64,000 nt of DNA, from positions 62,001 through 126,000 of the forward strand of contig NZ_JAFLHG010000007.1 in NCBI RefSeq assembly GCF_018717645.1, given 5' to 3'. Source of the DNA: Microbacterium flavum. Its GTDB lineage: Bacteria > Actinomycetota > Actinomycetes > Actinomycetales > Microbacteriaceae. A program made the translations under genes and the position numbers. Numbering within the stretch: the first letter of the stretch is position 1; each line of letters starts with the position of its first letter. The notes under the pieces were generated by a model. That model saw only the letters and a list, made by a program, of their open reading frames with translations, had not been told where the DNA came from and did no database searches. Shown piece after piece: positions 41,778-54,988 of this stretch.

Positions 41778-41783
41778 TACACT
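41778..41783 (+). promoter_or_regulatory. -10 box TACACT of the flippase gene (leaderless)
   Basis: TACACT 6 nt before GTG 41790. Confidence 0.5.
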
Positions 41784-41789
41784 TGCCCG

Positions 41790-43019
41790 GTGCGCTCGCT
41801 CATCTTCAGGTTCGCGGGTTTCACCGGGGCGCCGATCATCTCGGCGCTCGCTCCGTTCATCATACTTCCCGTCGTCTCACGGGTCGTGGGGGATGGCGGA
41901 TGGGCGAACTTCTCCGCGGGGCAGTCGATCGGCATCCTCGGCATGGTCGGCATCCTGTTCGGTTGGGGAGTGCTCGGCCCCGTCCGGGTCGCGCGGTCGG
42001 GCTCCGACCACGAGAAGGCGCTGATCCTGCGGGAGAGCCTCCGGTCGCGGCTGCTGCTTGCCGCGGTCGTCGTTCCGGTGGTGGGCGTCGTCACCTGGCT
42101 CATCTGCTCGGAGGCCTACCGGATCGAGTCCGTGGCCGTTGCCGTGGCGATGGCGCTCGGCGGATTGACGCCGGCGTGGTTCTGCATCGGGGAGGGCAAC
42201 CCCCGGGGCGTCATGGTCTACGACGCCCTGCCGAAGCTCGGCGCCTCCCTCGTCGCGCTGCCGATCATCGGCTTCTCGGGCCAGGTGCTGTGGTACCCGA
42301 TCCTGCTGGCGCTGTTCACCCTCCCGGCGTTCTCGCTGCACGCGTGGCTCACCGTCCGCGAGCATGCCCACCCCGACTACCACCCGCTCCCGGTGGGCCA
42401 GGTCCTCCGGAGCCTCGTCCCGACCGCTGCGATCGATGCGACCGGCAACGCGTACGGGTCGACGGCGATCCCGATCGCGACGGCGGGACTCAGCCCGGCG
42501 GATGCGAGCGCGTTCGCCTCCGCGGACCGCGTGTACCGGATCGGCACGCTCGCGGTCGTCGCGGTCGCCAACGCCTTCCAGGCGTGGGTGCTGGAGAACG
42601 GCGCAGCCGACCCGCACCGCAGGAACCTCCTCGCCCTGGCCACCCATGGCGTGCTCGGACTGCTCGGCGGTGTCGCCATCGCCGCGCTCGGGCCGTGGGC
42701 CACCGGCCTCGTCTTCGGGCCCCAGGTCGCGGCGCAGCCGGTGCCGAGTGCCCTGTACGCCGTCGCGTTCGTCTGCATCTCGCTCGCGACCCCGCTGATC
42801 CGCAACCTGCTGATCCCCGCCGGCCGGTTCCGCGTCGTCCTCGTCGCGACGATCGCGGCTGCGGTCATCGGTCTGACCGTCATGCTGAGCGGCGCGCACG
42901 TCGGATCCGCGCCCGTCATCGCGGCGGGGGTCGCGGCATCCGAGCTCACTGCGCTGATCGTGCTCGCGGGACCGGCGCTGACGGAGCTGCGCCGCGTCCG
43001 CCCTGCTCCCGCGGCCTGA
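41790..43019 (+). CDS. Wzx-like polysaccharide flippase
   Basis: A 409-aa integral membrane protein with about 11-12 hydrophobic segments of the MATE/MVF-type polysaccharide-biosynthesis family. The start IFRFAGFTGAPIISALAPFIILPVVSRVVG matches the first two helices of Wzx proteins (IFRFAGFTG, ILPVVSRVVG). It would flip lipid-linked repeat units. The next gene on the other strand begins immediately after its stop with no intergenic base, so the two are convergent and contiguous. Confidence 0.82.
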   Translation: MRSLIFRFAGFTGAPIISALAPFIILPVVSRVVGDGGWANFSAGQSIGILGMVGILFGWGVLGPVRVARSGSDHEKALILRESLRSRLLLAAVVVPVVGVVTWLICSEAYRIESVAVAVAMALGGLTPAWFCIGEGNPRGVMVYDALPKLGASLVALPIIGFSGQVLWYPILLALFTLPAFSLHAWLTVREHAHPDYHPLPVGQVLRSLVPTAAIDATGNAYGSTAIPIATAGLSPADASAFASADRVYRIGTLAVVAVANAFQAWVLENGAADPHRRNLLALATHGVLGLLGGVAIAALGPWATGLVFGPQVAAQPVPSALYAVAFVCISLATPLIRNLLIPAGRFRVVLVATIAAAVIGLTVMLSGAHVGSAPVIAAGVAASELTALIVLAGPALTELRRVRPAPAA

Positions 43020-43976
43020 TCAGTCCTCGTCGTCGCGCGTCGCGTCCCAGGAGATGGCGCGAGCGCGCGCGGCGGCGGCGGCCGGCATCCTGCCTCCGAC
43101 CCCGCGTCGCCCGTCGCGTGCGGCGGATCGGAGGGTGTCCCACATCGCCGACCGCGGGCGTGCGAGGAGCAGCACGATGAGGAAGTGCGCGCGGTCGATG
43201 AGTCCGTCGCGCAGCAGGCGCGAGCGGAAGCGGGGGAGATACTCCTTCTCGAGCAGGATGCGGTTGCGCATCCGGTAGTAGTAGCGGAACGGCGCGCTCA
43301 GCGTGAGGACGCCGAGGCGGCGCAGCGGCCACCCGTGCGCCCGGTAGCGGGCTCCGAGTCGATGGTGCAGACGCAGCCCCGGTGCACCCATCACCGCGAC
43401 ACCCGCCGAGGCGCACCGCAACGCGTACTCCGTGTCGACGAGGTCGATGAAGAAGTCCTCGCGGAAGAGTCCCACGGCATCCACGACGGAGCGCGGGAGC
43501 AGCATTCCGGACTGGATCGGGTTCCGCGCCGCCAGTCGACCGTCGGCCGCGCGCACCACCGTCTGATCGACGCCCGCGAAGAATTGGGGAACGACGGCGA
43601 CGCCGCCGGGGGTGCTCTCGACGAGGTCATCGTGGAGCGTGACGAGCGTCGAGACGAAGTCGGCGTCGACGGAGGAATCCTGATCGAATGTGACGACGGC
43701 ATCCGCGCCACGCTCGAACGCTCGGCGGATGCCGGCGTTGAGGGCCGCGGCGATGCCCCTGTTCTCAGGAAGCGCCACGACCTCGGCGCCGCTGGCGCGC
43801 GCATGGTCCAGCTGCTCCGCCGCGGCGGGGCCGCTGCCGTCGTCGACGACGATCACCCCGTCGGTCTGCGGGGCGAGACGGGCGATGCCCGGCCCGAGGT
43901 CGTCGGGATGGAACGAGGTGACGACGGCCCAGACCGATTCCACGGAGCTCGATCGCGCCGATTCCAGCGAGCTCAC
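43020..43976 (-). CDS. GT2 glycosyltransferase, rhamnosyltransferase-like
   Basis: A 318-aa GT-A enzyme: VWAVVTSFHPDD, VIVVDDGSG, LPENRGIAAALNAGIRRA, FDQDSSVDADF and FFIDLVDTEYALR near the acceptor site, the layout of RfbN/WbbL-type rhamnosyltransferases. dTDP-rhamnose genes lie nearby. The GTG overlaps the stop of the upstream DUF2304 gene (GTGA). Confidence 0.88.
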   Translation of the reverse strand: MSSLESARSSSVESVWAVVTSFHPDDLGPGIARLAPQTDGVIVVDDGSGPAAAEQLDHARASGAEVVALPENRGIAAALNAGIRRAFERGADAVVTFDQDSSVDADFVSTLVTLHDDLVESTPGGVAVVPQFFAGVDQTVVRAADGRLAARNPIQSGMLLPRSVVDAVGLFREDFFIDLVDTEYALRCASAGVAVMGAPGLRLHHRLGARYRAHGWPLRRLGVLTLSAPFRYYYRMRNRILLEKEYLPRFRSRLLRDGLIDRAHFLIVLLLARPRSAMWDTLRSAARDGRRGVGGRMPAAAAARARAISWDATRDDED

Positions 43977-44365
43977 TCGGGATCGGCCCGCCGGGGGTGC
44001 GCGGAGGCGGCCTCGAGGGCGGCGATGCGGGACTCCAGCTGCGACACGGTGGCCTCGGAGATCGCCGCCTCTTCCGCCAGCCGTCGGATCTCGTCCTCCG
44101 CCTGCGATAGCTCCCACGACAGGTGCAGCGCGACACCGAGCAGGAGCACGATGGCGAGCGCGAACAGGAGGTTCGAGGGCAGCTGAACGCCGAGCAGATC
44201 GGTCATCGCCGTCAGGAGCTGGGGGAACAGGCCGAGGATCAGGACAGCGAGCCCGATGACGAGCCACATGACCGCGTACTTCTCGCGGAGCGACCGCTTC
44301 AGCAGCATGCGCATGACGACGGCCAGGATGATCAGGGCCAGGATCACGCCGAAGAAGACGATCAT
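43973..44365 (-). CDS. DUF2304-type small membrane protein
   Basis: A 130-aa protein with three hydrophobic segments (about 2-18, 32-52, 66-84) and a C-terminal coiled coil (88-120, EDEIRRLAEEAAISEATV). Such proteins are commonly paired with GT2 polyprenyl-phosphate sugar transferases, as here. ATGA and GTGA overlaps couple it to both neighbours. Probably a membrane partner of the GT2 enzymes. Confidence 0.8.
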   Translation of the reverse strand: MIVFFGVILALIILAVVMRMLLKRSLREKYAVMWLVIGLAVLILGLFPQLLTAMTDLLGVQLPSNLLFALAIVLLLGVALHLSWELSQAEDEIRRLAEEAAISEATVSQLESRIAALEAASAHPRRADPE

Positions 44366-45147
44366 GATTGTGGGTTCTCCGTCTCGCGGGGACCGCGGCG
44401 GCCCGGGCGCACCACGGCGAGGGTCAGGGCGAAGACCGCGCGCAGGAGGTAGACCATCGCACCCCAGGTCCCCTGCGTCGAGGTTCCGTGCATCCGCGGG
44501 CGCATCGCGACCGGCACCTGCGTGACGGTCAGCCCGGCGTGGGAGGCGGCGACGAGGGAATCCAGGGTGTCGCCGAAGTACTCGGCAGGGTAGTACTCGA
44601 CGTACTGTGCGATCGCGCGGGTCCCGGCTGCGCGGAATCCACTCGTGGCATCCGTGAGGCGTGTCCCGGTGACGCGGGAGAGCGCCTTCGCGAGGACGAT
44701 CATGGCCCACCGTCGCGGACCGCGGACGTCGTAGTCTCCGACGTCGGCGAAGCGTGCCCCGATCGAGATGTCGGCGCGCGTGAGGCCGTCGAGCACGGCG
44801 TCGATGTCGGCCGGATTGTGCTGGCCGTCGGCATCGACCTGGATGGCGCGCTGGTAGCCGCGGCGCTTCGCGTAGGTGAAGCCCGTCCGCATCGCGCCGC
44901 CGACGCCGAGGTTGAACGGCAGCGTGATCACGGTGGCGCCGGCGTCGTGCGCGACCCCGGCGGTGCCGTCCGTGGACCCATCGTCGACGACGACGACGTC
45001 GTACCCGGGGCGGGCGGCGAGGATCTCGGTCACCGTCGCGCCGACGTTCCTCTCCTCGTTCCACGCCGGAACGATGATGAGCGTGCGCGGCGTCCCCGCA
45101 CCCTCCTGCCGGTTCCCGGTCTCAGGCCCGCCCGTGCCGACGCTCAT
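44362..45147 (-). CDS. GT2 glycosyltransferase, dolichyl-phosphate mannose synthase-like
   Basis: A 261-aa enzyme: LIIVPAWNEERNVGATV, VVVVDDGSTDGT, PFNLGVGGAMRTGF, QVDADGQHNPADI and DATSGFRA. This is the DPM1/polyprenyl-phosphate glycosyltransferase pattern, so it probably makes a lipid-linked sugar that outer-leaflet transferases use. Overlaps both neighbours by ATGA. Confidence 0.9.
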   Translation of the reverse strand: MSVGTGGPETGNRQEGAGTPRTLIIVPAWNEERNVGATVTEILAARPGYDVVVVDDGSTDGTAGVAHDAGATVITLPFNLGVGGAMRTGFTYAKRRGYQRAIQVDADGQHNPADIDAVLDGLTRADISIGARFADVGDYDVRGPRRWAMIVLAKALSRVTGTRLTDATSGFRAAGTRAIAQYVEYYPAEYFGDTLDSLVAASHAGLTVTQVPVAMRPRMHGTSTQGTWGAMVYLLRAVFALTLAVVRPGRRGPRETENPQS

Positions 45148-47090
45148 CGCTCACACCCCACGACCTGATACAAGCGCGCCTGCCCTTCGCTGTCCACGAG
45201 GCGCACCGCGGTCGAGTCCTTCAGATCCTCCAGGCCCGGATACACGTGCGTGGCACCGTGCACTTCGCGCGAGCCGAAGTCCAGCACGTACTGCACGCCG
45301 AGATCCGCGATCGAGGAGCACACGGGAGAACCCGGCGTCGCATCGCGGAGGTCGTCGTTCACCGCCTCCAGGTCGTCGGAGATGACCATCTGGATGTGGG
45401 GCATCAGGACGTGACGACCGGTGAGGGCGTAGGCGACCGACGTTCCCGTCCAGGGACTGCCGGCGATGACGGCATCCGCGGGCACGTGCTCGTCCAGGCG
45501 GGCGAGCAGAGCAGCCTCGTCCGTGCTCAGCAGGGGGGAGTCCGGTGTCAGCGCGAAGGATGCCGACGCGGCGCGCTGCGCCTGCGGCATCGCTGAGAGG
45601 GGCCCGATCTGGGTGAGGACGGCGACCGCGACGGCGACGGCGATCGCGGTGGCCTGCGCCGCGCGGGCCGTCATCCGGCCGCCGCCCCGCGTACGGACCA
45701 GGAACCGCCAGGATTCCGCCAGCCCGAACGCGGCGAGCGGGACGACGGCGACGAGCAGGAGCGCGGCGATCCGCGGCACGTTGTTGTACCAGGGGGCGGT
45801 GAACAGATCGCGGAACGGGAACGGCACGGCGGCGACCACGAAGTAGAGGATCGCCGCGACGGCGTACACGCCGACGGTCGTCACCGCGGCACGGTCGCGA
45901 CGGATGACGGCGGCGACCACCCCCGCCAGGACGGCGGCCGCGATGACCACGGGGGCGTACGGGTACCAGGGGTGGGCGGTGAGGATGCGGACGACGGCGT
46001 CATTCGCGTTGATCTCGGGCTGCCACCCCCGCGCCAGTGCGGGCGGGCGGAGCAGATACACCATCGCTGCGCCGACGACCAGGTAGAGCGCGCTCCCGAC
46101 GAGCAGGATCGTCCGGCGGCGCGGAGACCGGTGGCTGCGCCACTGCGTCACGACGAAGATCACCGCCATCGGCACCGACAGGGCGAGCCACGCCATGAGC
46201 CCGCCCGGGTGCACGAGCGCCATCCCGGGCATGAGGCCGAGGAGGGCGATCCCCCACCACAGCGTGCCGACGTCGTCCGTCGACGGCACCAGACGCAGAA
46301 GTCGAACGGTGAGTGCGAGGGCGATCGGCAGGAGCGCGACCCCGAGCTGGAACGGGTACAGGACGCCGTAATCCATGAGGAGGAGCGAGAGCGGTACGGA
46401 TGCCGTGACGAGGCCGACAGCGATCGAGAGCACGGGGGAGCGCCCGAAAAGCGTCCGGGTGAGCAGGAGGAGTCCGAGCGGCGTGACGACGGCGGCGATC
46501 GCGAGGACGACCCCGTTGATCGCGACGGGCACGGTGGCGCCGGTGAGCTGCGCGACGAGCGCGACGAGGCCGTGCCAGGCCGACGGGTAGAAGGAGGGCG
46601 GCCCGGCGGGGTTCGTCATGTAGCCGATGTCGAGCGCCGAGGCAGACCCCGTGTCGAGCACCCAGCGCACGGCGTTCAGGTGGAACACGTTGTCGTAGGT
46701 CTGCGAGATCCGGTCGGGCTCCTGGATCGCGCCGATCACCCGGGCGGAGAGGAGCGCGACGGCGAGCAGGAGCCCGACGAGCAGCCACGCGTCGAACTCC
46801 GGTCGGGGTCGAGCCTCCACGGTCGGTCTCCACCGCCGGGTCGCCCATCGCGCCGCGGCGAGGACGCCGCCGAGGACGACGGCCACGACCAGGACGCCGG
46901 GCGTCGCCCACGGGACACCGACCCACGGCAGGATCACGGAGGCGATCGCGATCACGGTCATCGTGAACGCCGGGGCGACCGCGATCGCGGTGAACCCGCG
47001 CAGCCCGATGATGCGGGCGAGCGCGTAGCCGATCACGATCAGCACCACGACGGTGACGACGGCGACGGCGATCAGGGAGAGCCACGACAT
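45144..47090 (-). CDS. Large polytopic membrane protein, DUF6541-like
   Basis: A 648-aa protein with about 13-14 hydrophobic segments over residues 1-500 and an extracytoplasmic C-terminal domain of some 130 residues. An early periplasmic loop contains QEPDRISQTYDNVFHLNAVRW, with acidic residues positioned as in GT-C transferases. It resembles actinobacterial DUF6541 proteins found beside glycosyltransferases and may use the polyprenyl-linked sugar made by the adjacent DPM1-like enzyme. ATG 47090 shares a base with the stop of a short upstream frame (TGATG); GTG 47093 is a possible start one codon earlier. Confidence 0.75.
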   Translation of the reverse strand: MSWLSLIAVAVVTVVVLIVIGYALARIIGLRGFTAIAVAPAFTMTVIAIASVILPWVGVPWATPGVLVVAVVLGGVLAAARWATRRWRPTVEARPRPEFDAWLLVGLLLAVALLSARVIGAIQEPDRISQTYDNVFHLNAVRWVLDTGSASALDIGYMTNPAGPPSFYPSAWHGLVALVAQLTGATVPVAINGVVLAIAAVVTPLGLLLLTRTLFGRSPVLSIAVGLVTASVPLSLLLMDYGVLYPFQLGVALLPIALALTVRLLRLVPSTDDVGTLWWGIALLGLMPGMALVHPGGLMAWLALSVPMAVIFVVTQWRSHRSPRRRTILLVGSALYLVVGAAMVYLLRPPALARGWQPEINANDAVVRILTAHPWYPYAPVVIAAAVLAGVVAAVIRRDRAAVTTVGVYAVAAILYFVVAAVPFPFRDLFTAPWYNNVPRIAALLLVAVVPLAAFGLAESWRFLVRTRGGGRMTARAAQATAIAVAVAVAVLTQIGPLSAMPQAQRAASASFALTPDSPLLSTDEAALLARLDEHVPADAVIAGSPWTGTSVAYALTGRHVLMPHIQMVISDDLEAVNDDLRDATPGSPVCSSIADLGVQYVLDFGSREVHGATHVYPGLEDLKDSTAVRLVDSEGQARLYQVVGCER

Positions 47091-47125
47091 CACTGCCGCC
47101 CTTCAGACGGTGTCACGTCAGTCAT
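47090..47125 (-). CDS. Possible 11-codon leader peptide
   Basis: ATG 47125 follows AAGGATCTC, a plausible ribosome site, and encodes [11 protein letters not shown]. Its TGA overlaps the ATG of the large membrane protein by one base, so it could feed ribosomes to that gene. Too short to judge by composition; supported only by signal placement. Confidence 0.35.
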   Translation of the reverse strand: MTDVTPSEGRQ

Positions 47126-47172
47126 GAGATCCTTCGGTTGGCGGGAATGACATGCCGCTCGCGGCGGACCAC
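47122..47172 (-). CDS. Possible leaderless 16-codon leader peptide
   Basis: GTG 47172 lies 8 nt from a TACGCT box (47181-47186), the leaderless arrangement used by other genes here. It encodes 16 residues ([16 protein letters not shown]), five of them Arg, and its TGA overlaps the ATG of the 11-codon frame (ATGA). Together the two short frames tile the leader of the membrane protein gene. Confidence 0.3.
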   Translation of the reverse strand: MVRRERHVIPANRRIS

Positions 47173-47313
47173 AGCTGTCAAGCGTATCCCAGCGGACCTG
47201 TCAGACCCCCGAGCGTGACGCCGCCGACGTCGGCGCCCGTCGTGGGGCACCGCTGCGGACGCCGGGAAGACGACGACACGCCGACCTCGCCGCTCATGGA
47301 AGAATCGGTGATC

Positions 47314-50602
<3,289 letters not shown>

Positions 50603-50633
50603 CGAGCGGGAGGCGCGACGGCCGCCCGGCCCG

Positions 50634-51524
50634 CTAGCCGAAGACGTGCGCGATGAGGCGCGGCACTCCGCCCGCGCGGGCATGGAGAAGGGCGCCGGGC
50701 ACCTCGCTCGCCGCGTTCAGGCGCGACACGACGTGCCACCGGGCGATCCGAGCGGCTCGGCGCCAGCCGTGCTCCGCGAACCGGGTCGCATAGGCGAGGA
50801 AGAACGCCCGCTCCTGTTCGAACCGCTCGCCGGTGCGCGCGGCCGCCATGGAGGCGGATGCTCGGTGACGGCGGTAGCGGAAGGTGAGCGGATCCAGAAC
50901 GACCATCCGGCCGCCGTCGAGGGCGATGTCGAGGATCAGGCCGAGGTCGAGCGCGATCGCATAGCGCTGATCGAAACCGAGTCGGCGCGCCCTGTCCGTG
51001 CGCCAGAGCAGCGAAGGGAAGTACGCCCAGTCGGCGCGGGTCAGACTGGACGCGAACGACTCTCCCGAGAGCTCCCGATCTCCTCGTCTCGTCCGAGGGC
51101 GCAGAACGGCCTTGACCACGTCCGGAAGGGGCCGTGCCACACGGCCGGCATCATCGATGACTTCCACCCGGGTCTGGATGAGGTCCGCCTCCGGATGCCG
51201 GCGGCGCGCGTCGTCGAGGACGGCGAGGTGGTTCGCGAGCATGAGGTCGTCGCTGCCCATCATCACGAAGTGGTCCGCTTCGACCAGCGTCAGGCAGAGC
51301 GCGAAGTTCCCGGCGACGCCCAGGTTCCGGTCGTTGCGCAGATGCACGATGCGGTCATCGCCGAGTTCCGCCAACCACGGGCCGGCATCGCCCCGGGGAC
51401 TCGCATCCTCTACGCAGACGAGTCGCCAGTCCGTGAAGGTCTGAGCGCGCACGCTCTCGACGGCCTGTCGGAAGTGCGGGCTGTCGCCGAAGTACGGCAG
51501 CATCACGTCGATGGTCCCGGTCAT
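50634..51524 (-). CDS. GT2 glycosyltransferase
   Basis: A 296-aa GT-A enzyme: IDVMLPYFGDSPHFRQAVESV, VCVEDASPRGD, NLGVAGNFALCL and the metal site VMMGSDDLMLANH. AAAGGGCG precedes ATG 51524. It is convergent with the rml operon. Donor unknown. Confidence 0.85.
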   Translation of the reverse strand: MTGTIDVMLPYFGDSPHFRQAVESVRAQTFTDWRLVCVEDASPRGDAGPWLAELGDDRIVHLRNDRNLGVAGNFALCLTLVEADHFVMMGSDDLMLANHLAVLDDARRRHPEADLIQTRVEVIDDAGRVARPLPDVVKAVLRPRTRRGDRELSGESFASSLTRADWAYFPSLLWRTDRARRLGFDQRYAIALDLGLILDIALDGGRMVVLDPLTFRYRRHRASASMAAARTGERFEQERAFFLAYATRFAEHGWRRAARIARWHVVSRLNAASEVPGALLHARAGGVPRLIAHVFG

Positions 51525-51556
51525 CTCACGCCCTTTCGGATCATCTCGACGGCTGA

Positions 51557-52909
<1,353 letters not shown>

Positions 52910-52914
52910 GGCCG

Positions 52915-54927
52915 ATGGATTCTGCAGGGCCCGGGGACCGCGCCACCTACCGCGCCGACATCGACGGTCTGCGCGCCCTGGCGATCCTTCTCGTGGTCGT
53001 GTACCACGTGTGGTTCGGGCGCGTCTCGGGCGGCGTCGACGTCTTCCTGATGATCTCGGCCTTCTTCCTGACGGCCTCGTTCGCGCGTCGCCTCGATGCG
53101 GGCCGTCGCCTCGGCGTCGGTCGGTACTGGATGAGGAAGTTCCGGCGCCTTCTCCCCGCGGCGGCCGTGACGATGCTCGGCATCCTGGCGGCGAGCCTGC
53201 TCGTCTATCCGTCGTCCACCTGGCCGGCGATCTGGCGTCAGACGTGGGCCTCCCTGCTGTACCTGCAGAACTGGGAGCTCGCCTTCACGAACGTCGACTA
53301 CTACGCGCGGGAAGAGAGCATTCCGAGCCCGCTCCAGCACTTCTGGTCCTTGTCCGTCCAGGGACAGGTCTTCATCATCTGGCCGCTGGTGTTCCTGGTC
53401 GTCGCCGTCATCGCCCGACGCGCGCGCCTGCGGGCCTCGTCGCTTCTCGTGGCGGCCTTCGGCGCGATCTTCCTCGCGTCACTGGTCTTCTCCATCGTCG
53501 AGACCTCGTCTCGCCAATCCTTCGCCTACTTCGATACGCGCACACGCCTGTGGGAGTTCGCCGCCGGTTCTCTCCTGGCGCTCCTCCTGCCCCGCTTCGC
53601 AGCGTCCCCGCCGGTGCGCGCGGTGCTGGGCTGGATGGGGCTCGCGGGTATCGTGACGTGCGGCATCGCGCTCGATGTCCAGGGGGGCTTCCCCGGGTAT
53701 CTCGCCCTGTGGCCCGTCCTGAGCACCGCGGCGGTCATCCTCAGCGGTTCCGGACCGAGCCGGTGGGGTCCTGCCGCTCTCCTGTCCTCCCGCCCCCTGC
53801 GACTCCTGGCACGAGACGCCTATGCGCTGTATCTCGTGCACTGGCCGGTCCTCATCACCTGGCTCGTCGTCACGGATCGCACGAGCGTCGGCTGGCTGGC
53901 GGGCGGCGCGATCATCGCGATCTCCCTCGTCCTGGCCCGGGTGCTCGCGGCCGGCGTCGAGGAGCCGATGCGTCGGCTTCGTCGGCTCGACGGGAGCGCA
54001 TGGCGCGGTGCGGTCGCCGTCGTGGCCTGCGTGGCGGTGGTGGCCGCGCCCCTCACTCTCTGGCAGTGGACGGAGCGCGCACGTGTGGCGGCTCTCGCAC
54101 AGGACTTCGCCGGCAGCTACCCGGGGGCGATGTCGCTCCTTCCCGGGGCGGACGATGTTCCGGACGATGTTCCGCTCTGGCCGGACGCGACCTCGCTGGA
54201 TGACGAGTGGGTCGCGCTGGACGGACCGTGCCGAGATCTCTACGCGCCGACGGACCCTCTGGTCGCCGAGACCTGCGCCGAGACACGCTCGGACGGCTGG
54301 GTTCGCGACCTGGTGGTCATCGTCGGAGATTCGCACGCGCAGCAGTGGGCGGGGGCCGTCCTCCCCATCGCCGAGGATCAGGGATGGGACGTCGTCGCGC
54401 TTTTCAAAGGGGGATGCTCCTTCGCTCTCGAGGAGCCCCCCGTCGACGGCGTCGACGACTGCCCGCAGTGGCGCGACGGAGCTCTCGCGTTCATCGAGGA
54501 GCTCCGACCGTCGATGGTCTTCGGAATGGCGACCAAGAGTCTCCCCGAGTCCGCCGACGAGCGTGCCCTGGGAGGCCTGGAAGCGACCGTCGACCGGCTC
54601 CGGGAGTCGGGGACGTCGGTCGTCCTGTTCCGAGACAATCCGCGCTTCGAGCAGAACATCTTCTTCTGCGTGGAGAGCGCGGGGCCCGCCGCACCGGAAT
54701 GCCGTCGCCCGCGCGAAGCCGTCGTCGCGGCCGAGAACCCCGCGTCCCTCGTGCGCGGCGCCGACGTGGTGGACCTGGTGGACCATCTGTGCCCGGACTC
54801 GTGGTGCCTTCCCGTGATCGGCAACGTCATCGTCTACCTCGACCACAACCACCTCACGCACTCCTATGCGCGCACGCTGGGACCCGTCCTGGCCGCAAGA
54901 CTCACCGCGATCGGCAAGCTCGGCTGA
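52915..54927 (+). CDS. Acyltransferase-3 with SGNH domain, OatA-like (1)
   Basis: A 670-aa membrane O-acyltransferase. It starts YRADIDGLRALAILLVVVYH with the conserved His, has about 11 hydrophobic segments to residue 390, then an extracytoplasmic SGNH hydrolase-like domain with GDSHAQQW (nucleophile Ser) and LDHNHLT (Asp-x-x-His type site). It would move acetyl groups across the membrane onto a surface glycan or peptidoglycan. The catalytic-looking GVDVFLMISAFFLT replaces the usual FFVISGFLI. ATG lies 5 nt after glf. Confidence 0.88.
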   Translation: MDSAGPGDRATYRADIDGLRALAILLVVVYHVWFGRVSGGVDVFLMISAFFLTASFARRLDAGRRLGVGRYWMRKFRRLLPAAAVTMLGILAASLLVYPSSTWPAIWRQTWASLLYLQNWELAFTNVDYYAREESIPSPLQHFWSLSVQGQVFIIWPLVFLVVAVIARRARLRASSLLVAAFGAIFLASLVFSIVETSSRQSFAYFDTRTRLWEFAAGSLLALLLPRFAASPPVRAVLGWMGLAGIVTCGIALDVQGGFPGYLALWPVLSTAAVILSGSGPSRWGPAALLSSRPLRLLARDAYALYLVHWPVLITWLVVTDRTSVGWLAGGAIIAISLVLARVLAAGVEEPMRRLRRLDGSAWRGAVAVVACVAVVAAPLTLWQWTERARVAALAQDFAGSYPGAMSLLPGADDVPDDVPLWPDATSLDDEWVALDGPCRDLYAPTDPLVAETCAETRSDGWVRDLVVIVGDSHAQQWAGAVLPIAEDQGWDVVALFKGGCSFALEEPPVDGVDDCPQWRDGALAFIEELRPSMVFGMATKSLPESADERALGGLEATVDRLRESGTSVVLFRDNPRFEQNIFFCVESAGPAAPECRRPREAVVAAENPASLVRGADVVDLVDHLCPDSWCLPVIGNVIVYLDHNHLTHSYARTLGPVLAARLTAIGKLG

Positions 54928-54974
54928 GCCCGCCGCGGGCGAGCGGCTCCGCTCGAAGGCCTGATGCGGGCGGA

Positions 54975-54980
54975 TAGGAT
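54975..54980 (+). promoter_or_regulatory. -10 box TAGGAT of the second acyltransferase gene (leaderless)
   Basis: TAGGAT 8 nt before GTG 54989. Confidence 0.5.
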
Positions 54981-54988
54981 TAGCCCCC

